Part shown: piece by piece, positions 28,832 to 37,819 of the stretch | How the letters are laid out: each line of letters starts with the position of its first letter | How positions within the stretch are numbered: the stretch's first letter is position 1 | From: Kistimonas sp964291505 | GTDB lineage: Bacteria > Pseudomonadota > Gammaproteobacteria > Pseudomonadales > Endozoicomonadaceae | Length of the DNA: 64,000 nucleotides | NCBI GenBank assembly: GCA_964291505.2 | Contig: OZ220216.1 | Location: forward strand, 682,001 to 746,000 | Direction of reading: 5' to 3' | The notes under the pieces: model-generated | Database searches by the model: none | What the model was told of the DNA's origin: nothing | The model's input: only the letters and a program-made list of their open reading frames with translations | Position numbers and translations under genes: made by a program

Positions 28832-30586
28832 TTAACTCAGGCCGGTAATATGGCCGTTGTCGTCAATATCGATATTCATGTAGCCGGGGTTGGAGCCCAG
28901 GCCTGGCATGGTCATGATCTGGCCACAGAGAATGTAGACAAATCCGGCACCTGCAGACACGCGAACTTCACGAACGGGGAAGTCGAAGCCAACCGGTGCG
29001 CCCTTCAGCATCGGGTCGTGTGAGATGGAGAGCGGTGTCTTCGCCATGCAGACCGGCAGGTTGCCATAGCCCTGGGCTTCCAGTTCGGCAATCTGCTGTG
29101 CAGCTTTCTCGGAGAAGTTCACAGTCGCTGCGCCATAGCCTTTGGTCGCCAGGGTGGTGATCTTGTCCTGCAGGCCAGCGTCCAGCGGATACAGACGCTG
29201 GAAGTTGGTGGGTTGGGTGCTGCAGGCCTGTTCCACTTCGCTGGCCACTGCCATGGCACCTTCGCCGCCGAAGCGGAAGGTATCACTGATGGCTGCACCG
29301 TTGGCGCCAAATTCACGGGCCTTGTCCAGCAACCAGTTCAGCTCTTCGGTGGTGTCATCCGGGAAGCGGTTCACAGCAACCACGACCGGCAGGCCATAAC
29401 GCTTCACGTTATTGATGTGCCACTGAAGGTTGCATACGCCTTTTTCCAGCGCATCCTGATTGGGCTCGATCATGCCCTTGTCCAGCGGCTTGCCGGGTTT
29501 CAGGTCAAACAGGCCGGAGTGAGACTTCAGGCCGCGCAGGGAACAGACCAGCACCGCGACGTCAGGGGTCTTACCGGAGTAGTGCGCCTTGATGTTGCAG
29601 AATTTCTCCAGACCCATGTCCGAACCAAAGCCGGCTTCGGTGACCACATAGTCGCCCATCTTCAGTGCCAGACGGTCGGCCAGAATGGAGGAGTTGCCGT
29701 GAGCAATGTTGGCAAAGGGGCCGGCATGAATCAGGCAGGCGCCGCCTTCCAGGTTCTGCATCAGTGTGGGGTTGATGGCGTCTTTCATGATGGCGGTCAT
29801 GGCGCCAGCCACTTTCAAGTCTTCAGCGGTCACCGGTTTGCCGTCCAGATCATAGGCCAGGATCGCTTTACCGATCCGCTGACGCATATCCTTGATGCTG
29901 TCGGTCAGTGCCAGGATTGCCATCAGCTCAGAAGCGACCGTGATGTCGAAGCCTTCCTCGCGAGGGACACCGTTCATGTTCTCGCCGGTGGTGTTGCCGG
30001 GTTGGCCAACGGTGATGGCACGCATGGCGCGGTCATTGTGGTCAACAACCCGTTTCCAGACGATACGATCCTTATCAATCTTGAGGGCTTTCAGGCCACT
30101 GCGCTGCTCAAACGCTTCATAACCTTCACGTTCTTCGTGATACAGGCGGCTGTCGAGTGCCGCAGACGCGAGGTTATGGGCGCTGGTGATGGCGTGAATG
30201 TCACCGGTCAGGTGCAGGTTGAAATCTTCCATGGGAACAACCTGGGCGTAACCGCCACCGGCTGCACCACCCTTGATGCCGAACACAGGACCCATGCTGG
30301 GCTGGCGGATACAGCTGATCGCTTTCCGGCCGAGCATGGACAGACCCATGGTCAGCCCAATAGTATTAACGGTCTTGCCTTCACCAAACGGTGTCGGGGT
30401 GATGGCGCTGACGAGCACCAGTTTACCGTCGGGTCTGTCGTGTAATTTGTTGAGGGAATCAATACGCACCTTGGCCTTATAGTGGCCATAAGGTTCTATG
30501 TCCTGGTGCTCTAAGCCGAGCTGGGCGGCAACATCGGTGATGGGTAACAGGCGTGCACTACGAGATATCTCGATATCAGACTTCAT
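28832..30586 (-). CDS. fhs: Formate--tetrahydrofolate ligase
   Basis: 584 residues. The nucleotide-binding loop PTPFGEGKT lies at residues 64-72. RQPSMGPVFGIKGGAAGGGYAQV and HLTGDIHAITSAHNL are strictly typical of the family. It makes 10-formyl-THF from formate, ATP and THF, feeding purine and initiator-tRNA formylation. The gene stands alone with a short leader. A 410-residue open frame on the opposite strand is a composition shadow. Confidence 0.94.
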   Translation of the reverse strand: MKSDIEISRSARLLPITDVAAQLGLEHQDIEPYGHYKAKVRIDSLNKLHDRPDGKLVLVSAITPTPFGEGKTVNTIGLTMGLSMLGRKAISCIRQPSMGPVFGIKGGAAGGGYAQVVPMEDFNLHLTGDIHAITSAHNLASAALDSRLYHEEREGYEAFEQRSGLKALKIDKDRIVWKRVVDHNDRAMRAITVGQPGNTTGENMNGVPREEGFDITVASELMAILALTDSIKDMRQRIGKAILAYDLDGKPVTAEDLKVAGAMTAIMKDAINPTLMQNLEGGACLIHAGPFANIAHGNSSILADRLALKMGDYVVTEAGFGSDMGLEKFCNIKAHYSGKTPDVAVLVCSLRGLKSHSGLFDLKPGKPLDKGMIEPNQDALEKGVCNLQWHINNVKRYGLPVVVAVNRFPDDTTEELNWLLDKAREFGANGAAISDTFRFGGEGAMAVASEVEQACSTQPTNFQRLYPLDAGLQDKITTLATKGYGAATVNFSEKAAQQIAELEAQGYGNLPVCMAKTPLSISHDPMLKGAPVGFDFPVREVRVSAGAGFVYILCGQIMTMPGLGSNPGYMNIDIDDNGHITGLS

Positions 30587-30642
30587 GGAACCGGGAGCCC
30601 CCTAAATTAAGGTCGTTATTCGCTACCTTGCAGAGGGGGACG

Positions 30643-30864
30643 ATGGTGACAGAAGTTCAGCGCATCGGAATTGATCTAACGCATGAAATGTTTCTCATTT
30701 ATTGGGTGCGAGGGAAATTACGTATATTAGCGCCTTGGTTATATTTTTTGAGTGAAAAAGAACTTTATAGGGGAGTTGTTATGTATCTTCTTGAGGATAT
30801 CCTGTATGAACGTGTTTGGTTTACTCTGAAGGTAAATGGTTTAGAACCCATTCAGACGTTGTAG
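30643..30864 (+). CDS. Small hypothetical protein
   Basis: 73 residues, not recognised: MVTEVQRIGIDLTHEMFLIY at the start, then WVRGKLRILAPWLYFL and a Tyr/Leu-rich C-terminal half with no clear membrane helix. The ATG at 30643 has GAGG 6 bases before it (within GAGGGGG), better than the longer in-frame start at 30553, which runs into the divergent fhs leader. AT-rich like neighbouring orphan genes. Confidence 0.5.
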   Translation: MVTEVQRIGIDLTHEMFLIYWVRGKLRILAPWLYFLSEKELYRGVVMYLLEDILYERVWFTLKVNGLEPIQTL

Positions 30865-31056
30865 TTTGATTTGAATAAATTGCTGATTTTTCGCAAAACA
30901 GGTTTTTTATCAGGGCAATGAATGGCAATCTTGTAAGAGGACATCTTCTGGAAGTATTGTCTGGTGAGAAGTTTAACGGGCGGTGCTAGCCTTACTGGTT
31001 TCCTTTTTGGAAAGGTATAAGATTTGTAAGGCATTAGGTTTAGAGGTCGCTGAATT

Positions 31057-32283
31057 TTATTGTTGAGGATATCTCTCTTCGTTAACTTCTCTTCCCTCTA
31101 AGATATTTATAAGTTCTCTTGCAGCTTGTTGATTTTGAAGGCAGTCGTAGATAGCATCGTTCCAAAAAACAACATCAATTAAAGATATAAAGTTACCGAC
31201 AAAATCTCCCGATTTATTTCTGGTTGGATATACTGTGCTATTATGCTGTGCGCGAGGATGCAAGAGTATTAGTAGGTTTCGTGTATTATTGATGCTGATA
31301 TTTTGTGTTGTGCATGCGGCACTAACATCACTTCCGACTCTTGAGGCTGCTATACATGGAACCAAAAGAGGGGAAGTTGCTGTAATTAAAGAGCTTGCTT
31401 GTGTAACGGTTTGTCTATTAAAAGTGACTTCCGAACGTTCCATTCTTTCAATATATCGTTTGGTATAGGCTAGGAAGCCATTTAATAATACCGTTGGCTG
31501 GTAATCTTCGCCTTGGCCTGCAAGCCCTTGTACAGTCAATGCATTGAAATTTTTTTGTTCAACGGTCGGGTTCTCATCTAGGTGTACTTCGCTGGCTTCT
31601 GATCTTTCAGTGTCACTTGCTACCTCATCGATTCTATCCTCTAAAGTTGAAGAATGCGCAGGGCTGTCACTTGGCAGGAGTGATGGTGAAAAGTGGCTTG
31701 ATCTCGGTGAGCGAGGCAATCTGGTTTCATGAATCTCAGGTTCCCTTCCTGCAGTAGAAATGGCATCTCCCAATGCCGGTGTGCCTGCATGTTCACCTTC
31801 TGGACGAAAATAATGCGGAGAATAATACTGAAAGCCTGTTCTTGATCTGCGTGTGGGTAATAATGCATACGTAGGAGCTGGTGTTAATGGGCTGGTAACC
31901 GGTCTTTCAACTGGAAATGATTCAGTATTGGCTTCATCCTCTGGTCGCTCCTCTAGCCCGGTCAACAGCCCTGTTTCTTCACTGCGCTGTCCTGGCTGGG
32001 GGGGCGGTGATACAGGTACATCCAATACCTCATTTCTCTCACCTCGTAACGATAGAAGACCCCTTTGTTCCTCTTCACTGACTGGTCTCGCAGGACGCCA
32101 GCAGCAGCAGGTGCACAGTAGTTTAAAGAATATGCACAGTCTGTCGAGCCAGGTAAGAAAAAGCGCTTCTAGTGGCGTTACTATACGAATATCTCTTGTG
32201 CCACTAACTGCGTTGGTTATGCTGGTAGTGTTAAGCGTATTGGTTGTGAGAGGCTGATTTGCAATAGGGCTATTTTCTATCAT
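31057..32283 (-). CDS. Orphan protein with Cys-rich hydrophobic patch and Pro/Ser/Glu-rich middle
   Basis: Not recognised. 408 residues. Residues 41-62 form a hydrophobic patch ending in a Cys cluster (Cys50, 57, 59, 60, 61 in LCIFFKLLCTCCCW) followed by basic residues. A low-complexity region rich in Pro, Ser, Glu and Thr spans about 65-240. A more ordered C-terminal domain follows (TVLLNGFLAYTKRYIERMER onward). There is no signal peptide. Such membrane-proximal Cys clusters are S-acylation sites in eukaryotic cells, so a host-targeted role is possible but unproven. Composition is unlike the core genes. Confidence 0.6.
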   Translation of the reverse strand: MIENSPIANQPLTTNTLNTTSITNAVSGTRDIRIVTPLEALFLTWLDRLCIFFKLLCTCCCWRPARPVSEEEQRGLLSLRGERNEVLDVPVSPPPQPGQRSEETGLLTGLEERPEDEANTESFPVERPVTSPLTPAPTYALLPTRRSRTGFQYYSPHYFRPEGEHAGTPALGDAISTAGREPEIHETRLPRSPRSSHFSPSLLPSDSPAHSSTLEDRIDEVASDTERSEASEVHLDENPTVEQKNFNALTVQGLAGQGEDYQPTVLLNGFLAYTKRYIERMERSEVTFNRQTVTQASSLITATSPLLVPCIAASRVGSDVSAACTTQNISINNTRNLLILLHPRAQHNSTVYPTRNKSGDFVGNFISLIDVVFWNDAIYDCLQNQQAARELINILEGREVNEERYPQQ

Positions 32284-32502
32284 TTGAACTCTCCGCCGTG
32301 TCTACATGAAAGCGCATGTTCTTTTAGACAGCGTTTGGGAGCGTTAGTTTTACCAATTTAACTTGCAAATATGGCTACTGCTGTTAAATCTATTTTGTGT
32401 CGAATAATGGATGAATACTCATATTTTGTATAAAAAATACTTCGAATATAACAAATAGTCTTTCATCTGAGATGCGAAGCCCGCATGAGAGAGGCTGTAA
32501 AT

Positions 32503-32752
32503 CTGTCACGGTTCAAATAGCAGCTCGTTTCTTCTGTGTTTCGATATTCACCCTTATCACGTTCCAGAAAATCGGTGGAAACCAGTGCATCAAGTAAGTC
32601 CCGGGCGCCGAGCGGGTGCAATGTCAGTCTTGCAATCAGAGCATTCTCTGGCCAGCTCGGTATAGAGATCCAGTTCTAGAGCCTAGTAGAACTTTTGACG
32701 ACCAGAGTGCGAGGCCGGTTTGCAGGATGCTATCCGGTAGTGGTGTAGAGAT
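32503..32752 (-). pseudogene. Decayed partial duplicate of the O-methyltransferase 5' end
   Basis: The minus strand here aligns base by base with the first part of the intact methyltransferase gene at 33692-33957. Its conceptual translation begins STPLPDSILQTGLALWSSKV, against STPLPDRILQTGLAFWSSKV in the intact gene. The start codon has become ATC, a two-base deletion follows shortly after VLL, and stops appear in all frames. Similarity also continues through the upstream non-coding sequence to about 32873, matching up to 34077. So the promoter region was duplicated too. Confidence 0.85.
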
Positions 32753-32946
32753 GATGTATGCTCGCTTTGGGTTGTGGTACCCATTGCTGGTCAAATGACT
32801 GAAAGGGTATGGCCTAGTCGTTAATCTGGCAGCGACGAATAGCGATAGGTGCTTTTACGCACGGTGTTTTTTTAAGAAATGTTCATGTGGCTATGCAAGA
32901 TTTATCAGGTGATATGTCTTTCCTTACAGCGAAACAGGTCTTTGTC

Positions 32947-33957
32947 TTATTTAATGGCAATCACCATCGAATCAGGCCCCTGGAGATGCTCGACACGGGT
33001 TTCGTGAAAACCGGCGGTTCGCAGCCATTCACAGCAGTCAGCACCTGTAAAATCAAAGCCGCCCTGAGTCTCAACCAGCATATTCAGGCTCATCAGTAAT
33101 CCATAGGTATTTTGACGGCGCTCATCATCAATAAGTGCTTCATAAATCACCAGTGCTCCGCCTTTTGGAAGAGCGTCAAAGGCTTTTTGAATCAGCATCT
33201 GTTTTTTGCTGAGATTCCAGTCATGTAGGATATGTCCCATGAGGATAACGTCTGCACTAGGCCGAGGATCCACAAAGAAATCACCGGCTATAAATGAGAG
33301 TCTGTCACTAAGACGGTGATGATCCACATTTTTCTCGAAGCACTTGCCAACACGTTCAAGGTCGAAGCCGGTGCCGGTCAAATGAGGATGCATCTGGACG
33401 ATCTCAATGGCGAGAGCACCTTCGGCCGTACCGATATCAACGAACGTGCTGTACTCTGACCAGGGAAACTGACGCGCGATAGACTGATTGCCAGCTCGAC
33501 TGAATCCGCTCATGGCCCGCATGAAACGTGCGAGCTTGTCTTCATTCTCGTAAAGCGTTTCAAATACATCGTCGTTAGTATCGCAGATGTCATTTTGCGG
33601 TTTTCCTGTTTTGAGGGCTTCGGTCAGGCGTCCCCAAACCGGGTAAAGCTGGAGGTTCGCGTGTTCCAGGGTACCGCCGATGTAGGATGCGCTGTCACGG
33701 TTTAGATAGCAGGCCGTTTCCTCCGTATTCCGATACTTGCTGTTATCCCGTTCCAGAAATCCCATGGAAACCAGTGCATCAAGAAAGTCTTGGGCGCCAC
33801 GTGGGTGCAACTCCAGTCTCTCTATCAGAACGTCCAGATTGCCGGGGGCTCGCGCCAGTTCGGTAAAGAGATCCAGCTCCAGGGCACTCAGCAGGACTTT
33901 TGACGACCAGAATGCCAGGCCGGTTTGCAGGATGCGATCCGGTAGCGGTGTAGACAT
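32947..33957 (-). CDS. SAM-dependent O-methyltransferase (plant-type/ASMT-like)
   Basis: 336 residues. The N-terminal winged-helix dimerisation domain (TELARAPGNLDVLIERL, then ARDFL-like GAQDFLDALVSMGFL) precedes a class I methyltransferase domain. That domain has VDIGTAEGALAIEI (motif I), GFDLERV, ILMGHILHDW with the expected His-Asp, and GGALVIYEALIDDE. Family members methylate hydroxyl groups of small aromatic or polyketide molecules; the substrate is unknown. A damaged duplicate of its 5' end and upstream region lies just downstream at 32503-32873. Confidence 0.82.
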   Translation of the reverse strand: MSTPLPDRILQTGLAFWSSKVLLSALELDLFTELARAPGNLDVLIERLELHPRGAQDFLDALVSMGFLERDNSKYRNTEETACYLNRDSASYIGGTLEHANLQLYPVWGRLTEALKTGKPQNDICDTNDDVFETLYENEDKLARFMRAMSGFSRAGNQSIARQFPWSEYSTFVDIGTAEGALAIEIVQMHPHLTGTGFDLERVGKCFEKNVDHHRLSDRLSFIAGDFFVDPRPSADVILMGHILHDWNLSKKQMLIQKAFDALPKGGALVIYEALIDDERRQNTYGLLMSLNMLVETQGGFDFTGADCCEWLRTAGFHETRVEHLQGPDSMVIAIK

Positions 33958-34220
33958 GACTTATACTCGCTTTGGATGATGAGTACCCATTGCAGGTCGG
34001 ATAACCGAATGGGATTGCTCAAACCGTTCGGTTGTCAGCGAAGAATAGACACAAGTGCGCTGACCCACTGCGTTTTTACAGGACGCGTTTTTGTCGGTAG
34101 AAGAGATGCCCAATCGCTTAGCGGTAAGGCAAAGCAATAATAGTAATTGACTGGCAGATACTGTAGGCTGCACGGCCTCCAGCCGGGCTGGTTATTTAAT
34201 GTGCAATACAGAGAGAAATT

Positions 34221-35537
34221 ATGAGCTTTGCCTCCCTGGGACTGTCTGCCCCCATCCTTCAGGCCATTGCTGAGCAGGGCTATGAAACGCCTTCGCCGAT
34301 TCAGGCCAAGGCCATACCTGCCATTCTTGAAGGCAAGGACGTTATGGCGGCAGCCCAGACCGGAACGGGCAAGACGGCCGGTTTCACCCTGCCCATCCTT
34401 GAGCGTTTGTCGCAGGGACAACGGGCCCAATCCAATCATGTGCGTGCACTGGTGTTGACGCCGACCCGTGAGCTGGCGGCACAGGTAAGTGACAGTGTGG
34501 CAACCTATGGTCAGCATCTGCCGCTGCGTTCCACAGTGGTGTTTGGTGGTGTGAAGATCAACCCACAGATGATGAAGCTGCGTCGTGGTGCTGATGTGCT
34601 GGTGGCAACCCCAGGCCGGCTGCTGGATCTTTATAACCAGAATGCTGTGAAGTTCAGCCAGCTGGAAGTACTGGTCCTTGACGAAGCCGACCGTATGCTG
34701 GATATGGGCTTTATCCATGATATCCGCAAGATTCTTGCGATTTTGCCAGCCAAGCGTCAGAACCTGCTGTTTTCCGCCACCTTCTCGGATGAGATCCGGA
34801 AGCTGGCCAAGGGGCTGGTGCACAATCCGGTAGAAATCTCTGTTAATCCGCCCAACAGCACTGCGCGAAAAGTGAAGCAGTGGATGTGTCCGGTGGATAA
34901 AAAGCAGAAGTCTGCTCTACTGACCCAGTTGATTCACGATAACCGCTGGCAGCAGGTGTTGGTGTTTACACGCACCAAGCATGGTGCAAACAAGTTGACC
35001 CGTCATCTGGACGGTGAGGGTATCAAGGCGGCGGCTATCCACGGGAATAAAAGCCAAGGCGCACGTACCAAAGCGTTGGCGGATTTCAAGGCGGGGGCTA
35101 TCCGTATTCTGGTGGCAACCGATATTGCTGCCCGCGGATTGGATATTGACCAGTTACCCCAGGTCGTTAACTTTGACCTGCCCAATGTGCCGGAAGATTA
35201 TGTGCACCGTATAGGCCGGACCGGCCGAGCCGGCGCCAGTGGTCAGGCGATCTCGCTGGTGAGTGCTGATGAATTCAAGCAACTCTCGGATATTGAACGA
35301 CTGATACGGCAGGTACTGACCAGAAAGTTCATTGATGGTTTTGAACCCGTACACAGTGTGCCGGAATCCCGTCTGGACACCCGTCCACCACGGCCGAAAA
35401 AGCCCAAAAAACCGAAGCAGCCGAACACCGGTAAAGAAGCGGCATCTCGTTCTGGAGAAGCCCGTAAAACGAGCGGAAAGCCAAAGGTCTTCAAGCCAGC
35501 CGCCAGAAAGCCCCGTAATCGTCCACAGCCGCGGTAA
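34221..35537 (+). CDS. rhlE: DEAD-box ATP-dependent RNA helicase RhlE
   Basis: 438 residues. Q-motif region YETPSPIQAKAIP, Walker A AQTGTGKT, PTRELAAQV, DEAD box LDEADRMLDMGF, SAT motif LFSATFS and HRIGRTGRAG motif VI, all spaced as in DEAD-box proteins. The opening FASLGLSAPILQAIAEQGY is RhlE-type. The C-terminal tail from about residue 390 is Lys/Arg/Pro-rich and would bind RNA. It helps remodel structured RNA, including during ribosome assembly. The last 47 bases overlap the 3' end of the convergent lipoprotein gene. Confidence 0.9.
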   Translation: MSFASLGLSAPILQAIAEQGYETPSPIQAKAIPAILEGKDVMAAAQTGTGKTAGFTLPILERLSQGQRAQSNHVRALVLTPTRELAAQVSDSVATYGQHLPLRSTVVFGGVKINPQMMKLRRGADVLVATPGRLLDLYNQNAVKFSQLEVLVLDEADRMLDMGFIHDIRKILAILPAKRQNLLFSATFSDEIRKLAKGLVHNPVEISVNPPNSTARKVKQWMCPVDKKQKSALLTQLIHDNRWQQVLVFTRTKHGANKLTRHLDGEGIKAAAIHGNKSQGARTKALADFKAGAIRILVATDIAARGLDIDQLPQVVNFDLPNVPEDYVHRIGRTGRAGASGQAISLVSADEFKQLSDIERLIRQVLTRKFIDGFEPVHSVPESRLDTRPPRPKKPKKPKQPNTGKEAASRSGEARKTSGKPKVFKPAARKPRNRPQPR

Positions 35538-36096
35538 GCATGTCAGCATCAAGGGCTGGCGGACAGTGTGGGGGATGAAGCAATTCGTGACGTGAGTGGA
35601 TTTCAGGTATATCGCTGTCATTCCACTCGTTCATGAGCCGGCATTTGACCGTTCGTGTCTGGCCATCAAATTCCGAACTGAGCCCTGTGAGCGTGGTGCA
35701 ACGCAGGGCATTTCTCATCTGCTCACGATTGTTGGGGTAAACATTGATGGTGACGTTGTAACGCCCATCCTGCAGTAGCTGATAATCGCACTCTGAAAAC
35801 TGGATATTGGAAAACCGTGCAATCTTGCCCGGTTTGATCACGACTTCAGTACTGCCCAGATAGACGGCGCGAAGGGATGGCAGCGTTTGATCGGCAATGT
35901 GTTTGCTGTCGCCATCAAAATAGGCGACAACGATAATTTTTTCGTGCAGGGCTTTCAGTTCTGCACTGGCCCATTCTGATAATTCGACCGAAATTGAAAA
36001 CTGTGGCCCGTTGATACTCGTGTCTGAGCAGGCTGTCACGAAAAATATAAACGGCAAAAGAAGATATAATCGAAATATATTCTTTTTAAGGTGCAT
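35491..36096 (-). CDS. Putative lipoprotein
   Basis: 201 residues, function not recognised. A signal peptide (LYLLLPFIFFVTAC) with a clear lipobox ending in Cys is followed by a beta-rich domain (ISVELSEWASAELKAL, VVAYFDGDSK, YNVTINVYPNN). The frame runs back to 36177, but the ATG at 36096 places the signal peptide correctly. The end overlaps the convergent rhlE gene by 47 bases, so either the last part or a read-through is unusual. It lies about 65 bases downstream of the small Cys-motif gene on the same strand. Confidence 0.65.
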   Translation of the reverse strand: MHLKKNIFRLYLLLPFIFFVTACSDTSINGPQFSISVELSEWASAELKALHEKIIVVAYFDGDSKHIADQTLPSLRAVYLGSTEVVIKPGKIARFSNIQFSECDYQLLQDGRYNVTINVYPNNREQMRNALRCTTLTGLSSEFDGQTRTVKCRLMNEWNDSDIPEIHSRHELLHPPHCPPALDADMLTAAVDDYGAFWRLA

Positions 36097-36160
36097 GATG
36101 GCAGGGTATTTTCCGGTTGCATGAATGGAGAATGACCCTGTAAAAGTAGCGCATGGATGC

Positions 36161-36370
36161 TCATTGCAGCAGAACAAGTTTTTCTTGTAGCCGGTTGATC
36201 GCCTGTTGATGACGGGTGATGGCTGTCAGATCATTTCGCACCATCGCTTCCTGCTGTTGCTGCTGGTGCCGCTCAATAGCCCGTAAGGTACGCTGCAGAC
36301 GCACCTGGCAGGTGGCAGAACCGCACTGGATGGTGTTGCGATTAGCACAGGTTTTACAAAGTGTGCTCAT
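36161..36370 (-). CDS. Small CxxC coiled-coil protein
   Basis: 69 residues. Four Cys in the first 20 residues (CKTCANRNTIQCGSATC, CX2C and CX4C) look like a small zinc ribbon. A helical Gln-rich region follows (IERHQQQQQEAMVR ... QQAINRLQEKLVLLQ), probably a coiled coil. The frame continues upstream but the ATG at 36370 puts the Cys motif at the N terminus. The ribosome-binding site is weak. Function unknown. Confidence 0.5.
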   Translation of the reverse strand: MSTLCKTCANRNTIQCGSATCQVRLQRTLRAIERHQQQQQEAMVRNDLTAITRHQQAINRLQEKLVLLQ

Positions 36371-36545
36371 AGGACAATTGCCAGGTATTGATTGTGAAGG
36401 TGGCATCATGGCTGAATCAGCCGCTGTTTGTATTGATATAGGCAGGGGTGTGTATGAAAGGGTATACCAGCATCCAGACAGCACGGCATCTACTGTATAG
36501 CTTTGTTAGGCTGAAAATCAGGTGACCCACTCGGGTTGACGAGTG

Positions 36546-36896
36546 CTATGGCTCCTCTGGTGACTCGACTTTGGTCAGGCGAACCCCATCAACGGTCATC
36601 TGCCAGATGCCGTCTACTTGGCTGGGTGGTTCTGACACATTGAACGTTGTGGTCAGAAATCCAATGGCGACCACAAAATCATCCCCGTCAAACTTGGCCA
36701 GTGGGCCATTCACTGTGGTTTTCGTGCGACCTTGGATGCGTTGGTAGTTCACCGTGCCGTCAGGATGTATGGCAAGAACCATGTTCTTGCTTGTCCAATA
36801 GCCGGCGTAGTGTATCCGGTTTTCAGGGAGCGGTTTGCTGCATCCTGTCATGAGCAGGAAGAGTATGGTGAGGATCAGTGGTTTATTGATGGCCAT
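36546..36896 (-). CDS. Small lipoprotein
   Basis: 116 residues. Signal peptide LILTILFLLMTGC with lipobox LMTGC, then a compact beta-rich domain with YWTSKNMVLAIHPDGTVNYQ and a FDGDDFVVAIGFLTTTFNV stretch. Short lipoproteins of this type are common in gammaproteobacteria with no known function. It sits between the isochorismatase-like gene and the small Cys-motif gene, all on the minus strand. Confidence 0.72.
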   Translation of the reverse strand: MAINKPLILTILFLLMTGCSKPLPENRIHYAGYWTSKNMVLAIHPDGTVNYQRIQGRTKTTVNGPLAKFDGDDFVVAIGFLTTTFNVSEPPSQVDGIWQMTVDGVRLTKVESPEEP

Positions 36897-37005
36897 GCTT
36901 CATCCATGAAGTCGTGTTTTCTATATTCTGTTTACCCTGCACCAATCTCAGTGGAAGCGACTCCAATACAGTGGCGATGTTTCACTGAAATATGTACTTT
37001 TTCAA

Positions 37006-37620
37006 CTATCCGCTGTTCCAGTGCTGCAAGAGGGTATCGGCAGTAACCAGCTCAATCTGGTGGATAAAGCGAGGCAGAAGAGTATTCAGCACTGCGTGTT
37101 GTGTCTGATCCGATGAACCGGCAACAGTGTCGGTCACAACAAGGGTTCGATAATCACGGTCTACAGACGCCAGCACGCTGGCCAATACGCAATAGTTGGT
37201 TTTTACGCCTGAAAATATCAGGGTGTCAGGTCGCTGCTGGTTTAATATTGCCTGGAAGGCTTGGCTTTCAAAGACTGAGTAGGTGTTTTTGTCTATGGTA
37301 TTGTTCGGGTGAGAAAGCTGACCCAGTGGCTCGACCAGGTCATATTGTTCCGGCGACAGTTGCCCAAAATCCTTGGTCAGCCATTGGTGATAATGTGCCT
37401 GCCACTGCGAAGCCGGCGACTCATTGATCTGGGGCGGAACAAAGCGGGTGAATACCGTACTCTGTATTTTATTGCGCGCTATATTGGCGATAACCGGTAC
37501 GATAGCCTGCAGGCCGTCACAGTAAAAGTTGCCGGGTTCAGCAAACATTTTCTGCATATCAATCACTATATGTAATGCATGATTACCGAGAGGACCGAAG
37601 CGCAGCATCTGAGATTGCAT
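37006..37620 (-). CDS. Isochorismatase-family cysteine hydrolase
   Basis: 204 residues. The catalytic triad is visible: Asp21 in IVIDMQKMF, Lys111 in TIDKNTYSVF and Cys144 in SGVKTNYCVL, which also has the cis-peptide site before the Cys. The family includes isochorismatases, nicotinamidases and N-carbamoyl hydrolases. Nothing in the sequence or neighbours fixes the substrate. A Tyr/Phe-rich loop (NFYCDGL) follows the first catalytic strand. Confidence 0.85.
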   Translation of the reverse strand: MQSQMLRFGPLGNHALHIVIDMQKMFAEPGNFYCDGLQAIVPVIANIARNKIQSTVFTRFVPPQINESPASQWQAHYHQWLTKDFGQLSPEQYDLVEPLGQLSHPNNTIDKNTYSVFESQAFQAILNQQRPDTLIFSGVKTNYCVLASVLASVDRDYRTLVVTDTVAGSSDQTQHAVLNTLLPRFIHQIELVTADTLLQHWNSG

Positions 37621-37819
37621 GGTTATTTGCCTGTTAGTTGGATTTGTAATTAATAATTTAACTGATATTCGATATGGTTTTTCTATAATGGGTCAGTTAA
37701 GCCTTTGCTTGAATAGGTTGTCTGCTTGTATCTCGGTATAGTAATCGTGATCTTAACGACAATGTTAAATAATAAATAAAAGGAGTATGTTATGAGAATA
37801 TGCCTAGCCTAGTTTTTCT

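Noticed and set aside
29213..30445. A 410-codon open frame on the plus strand
   Set aside because: It lies wholly opposite fhs, has no family resemblance, and is a composition shadow of that gene.
30852..31034. A 60-codon minus-strand ORF
   Set aside because: No ribosome-binding site, overlaps the end of the better-supported small gene, and no recognisable family.
32616..32798. A 60-codon plus-strand ORF
   Set aside because: It is the opposite strand of the decayed methyltransferase duplicate.
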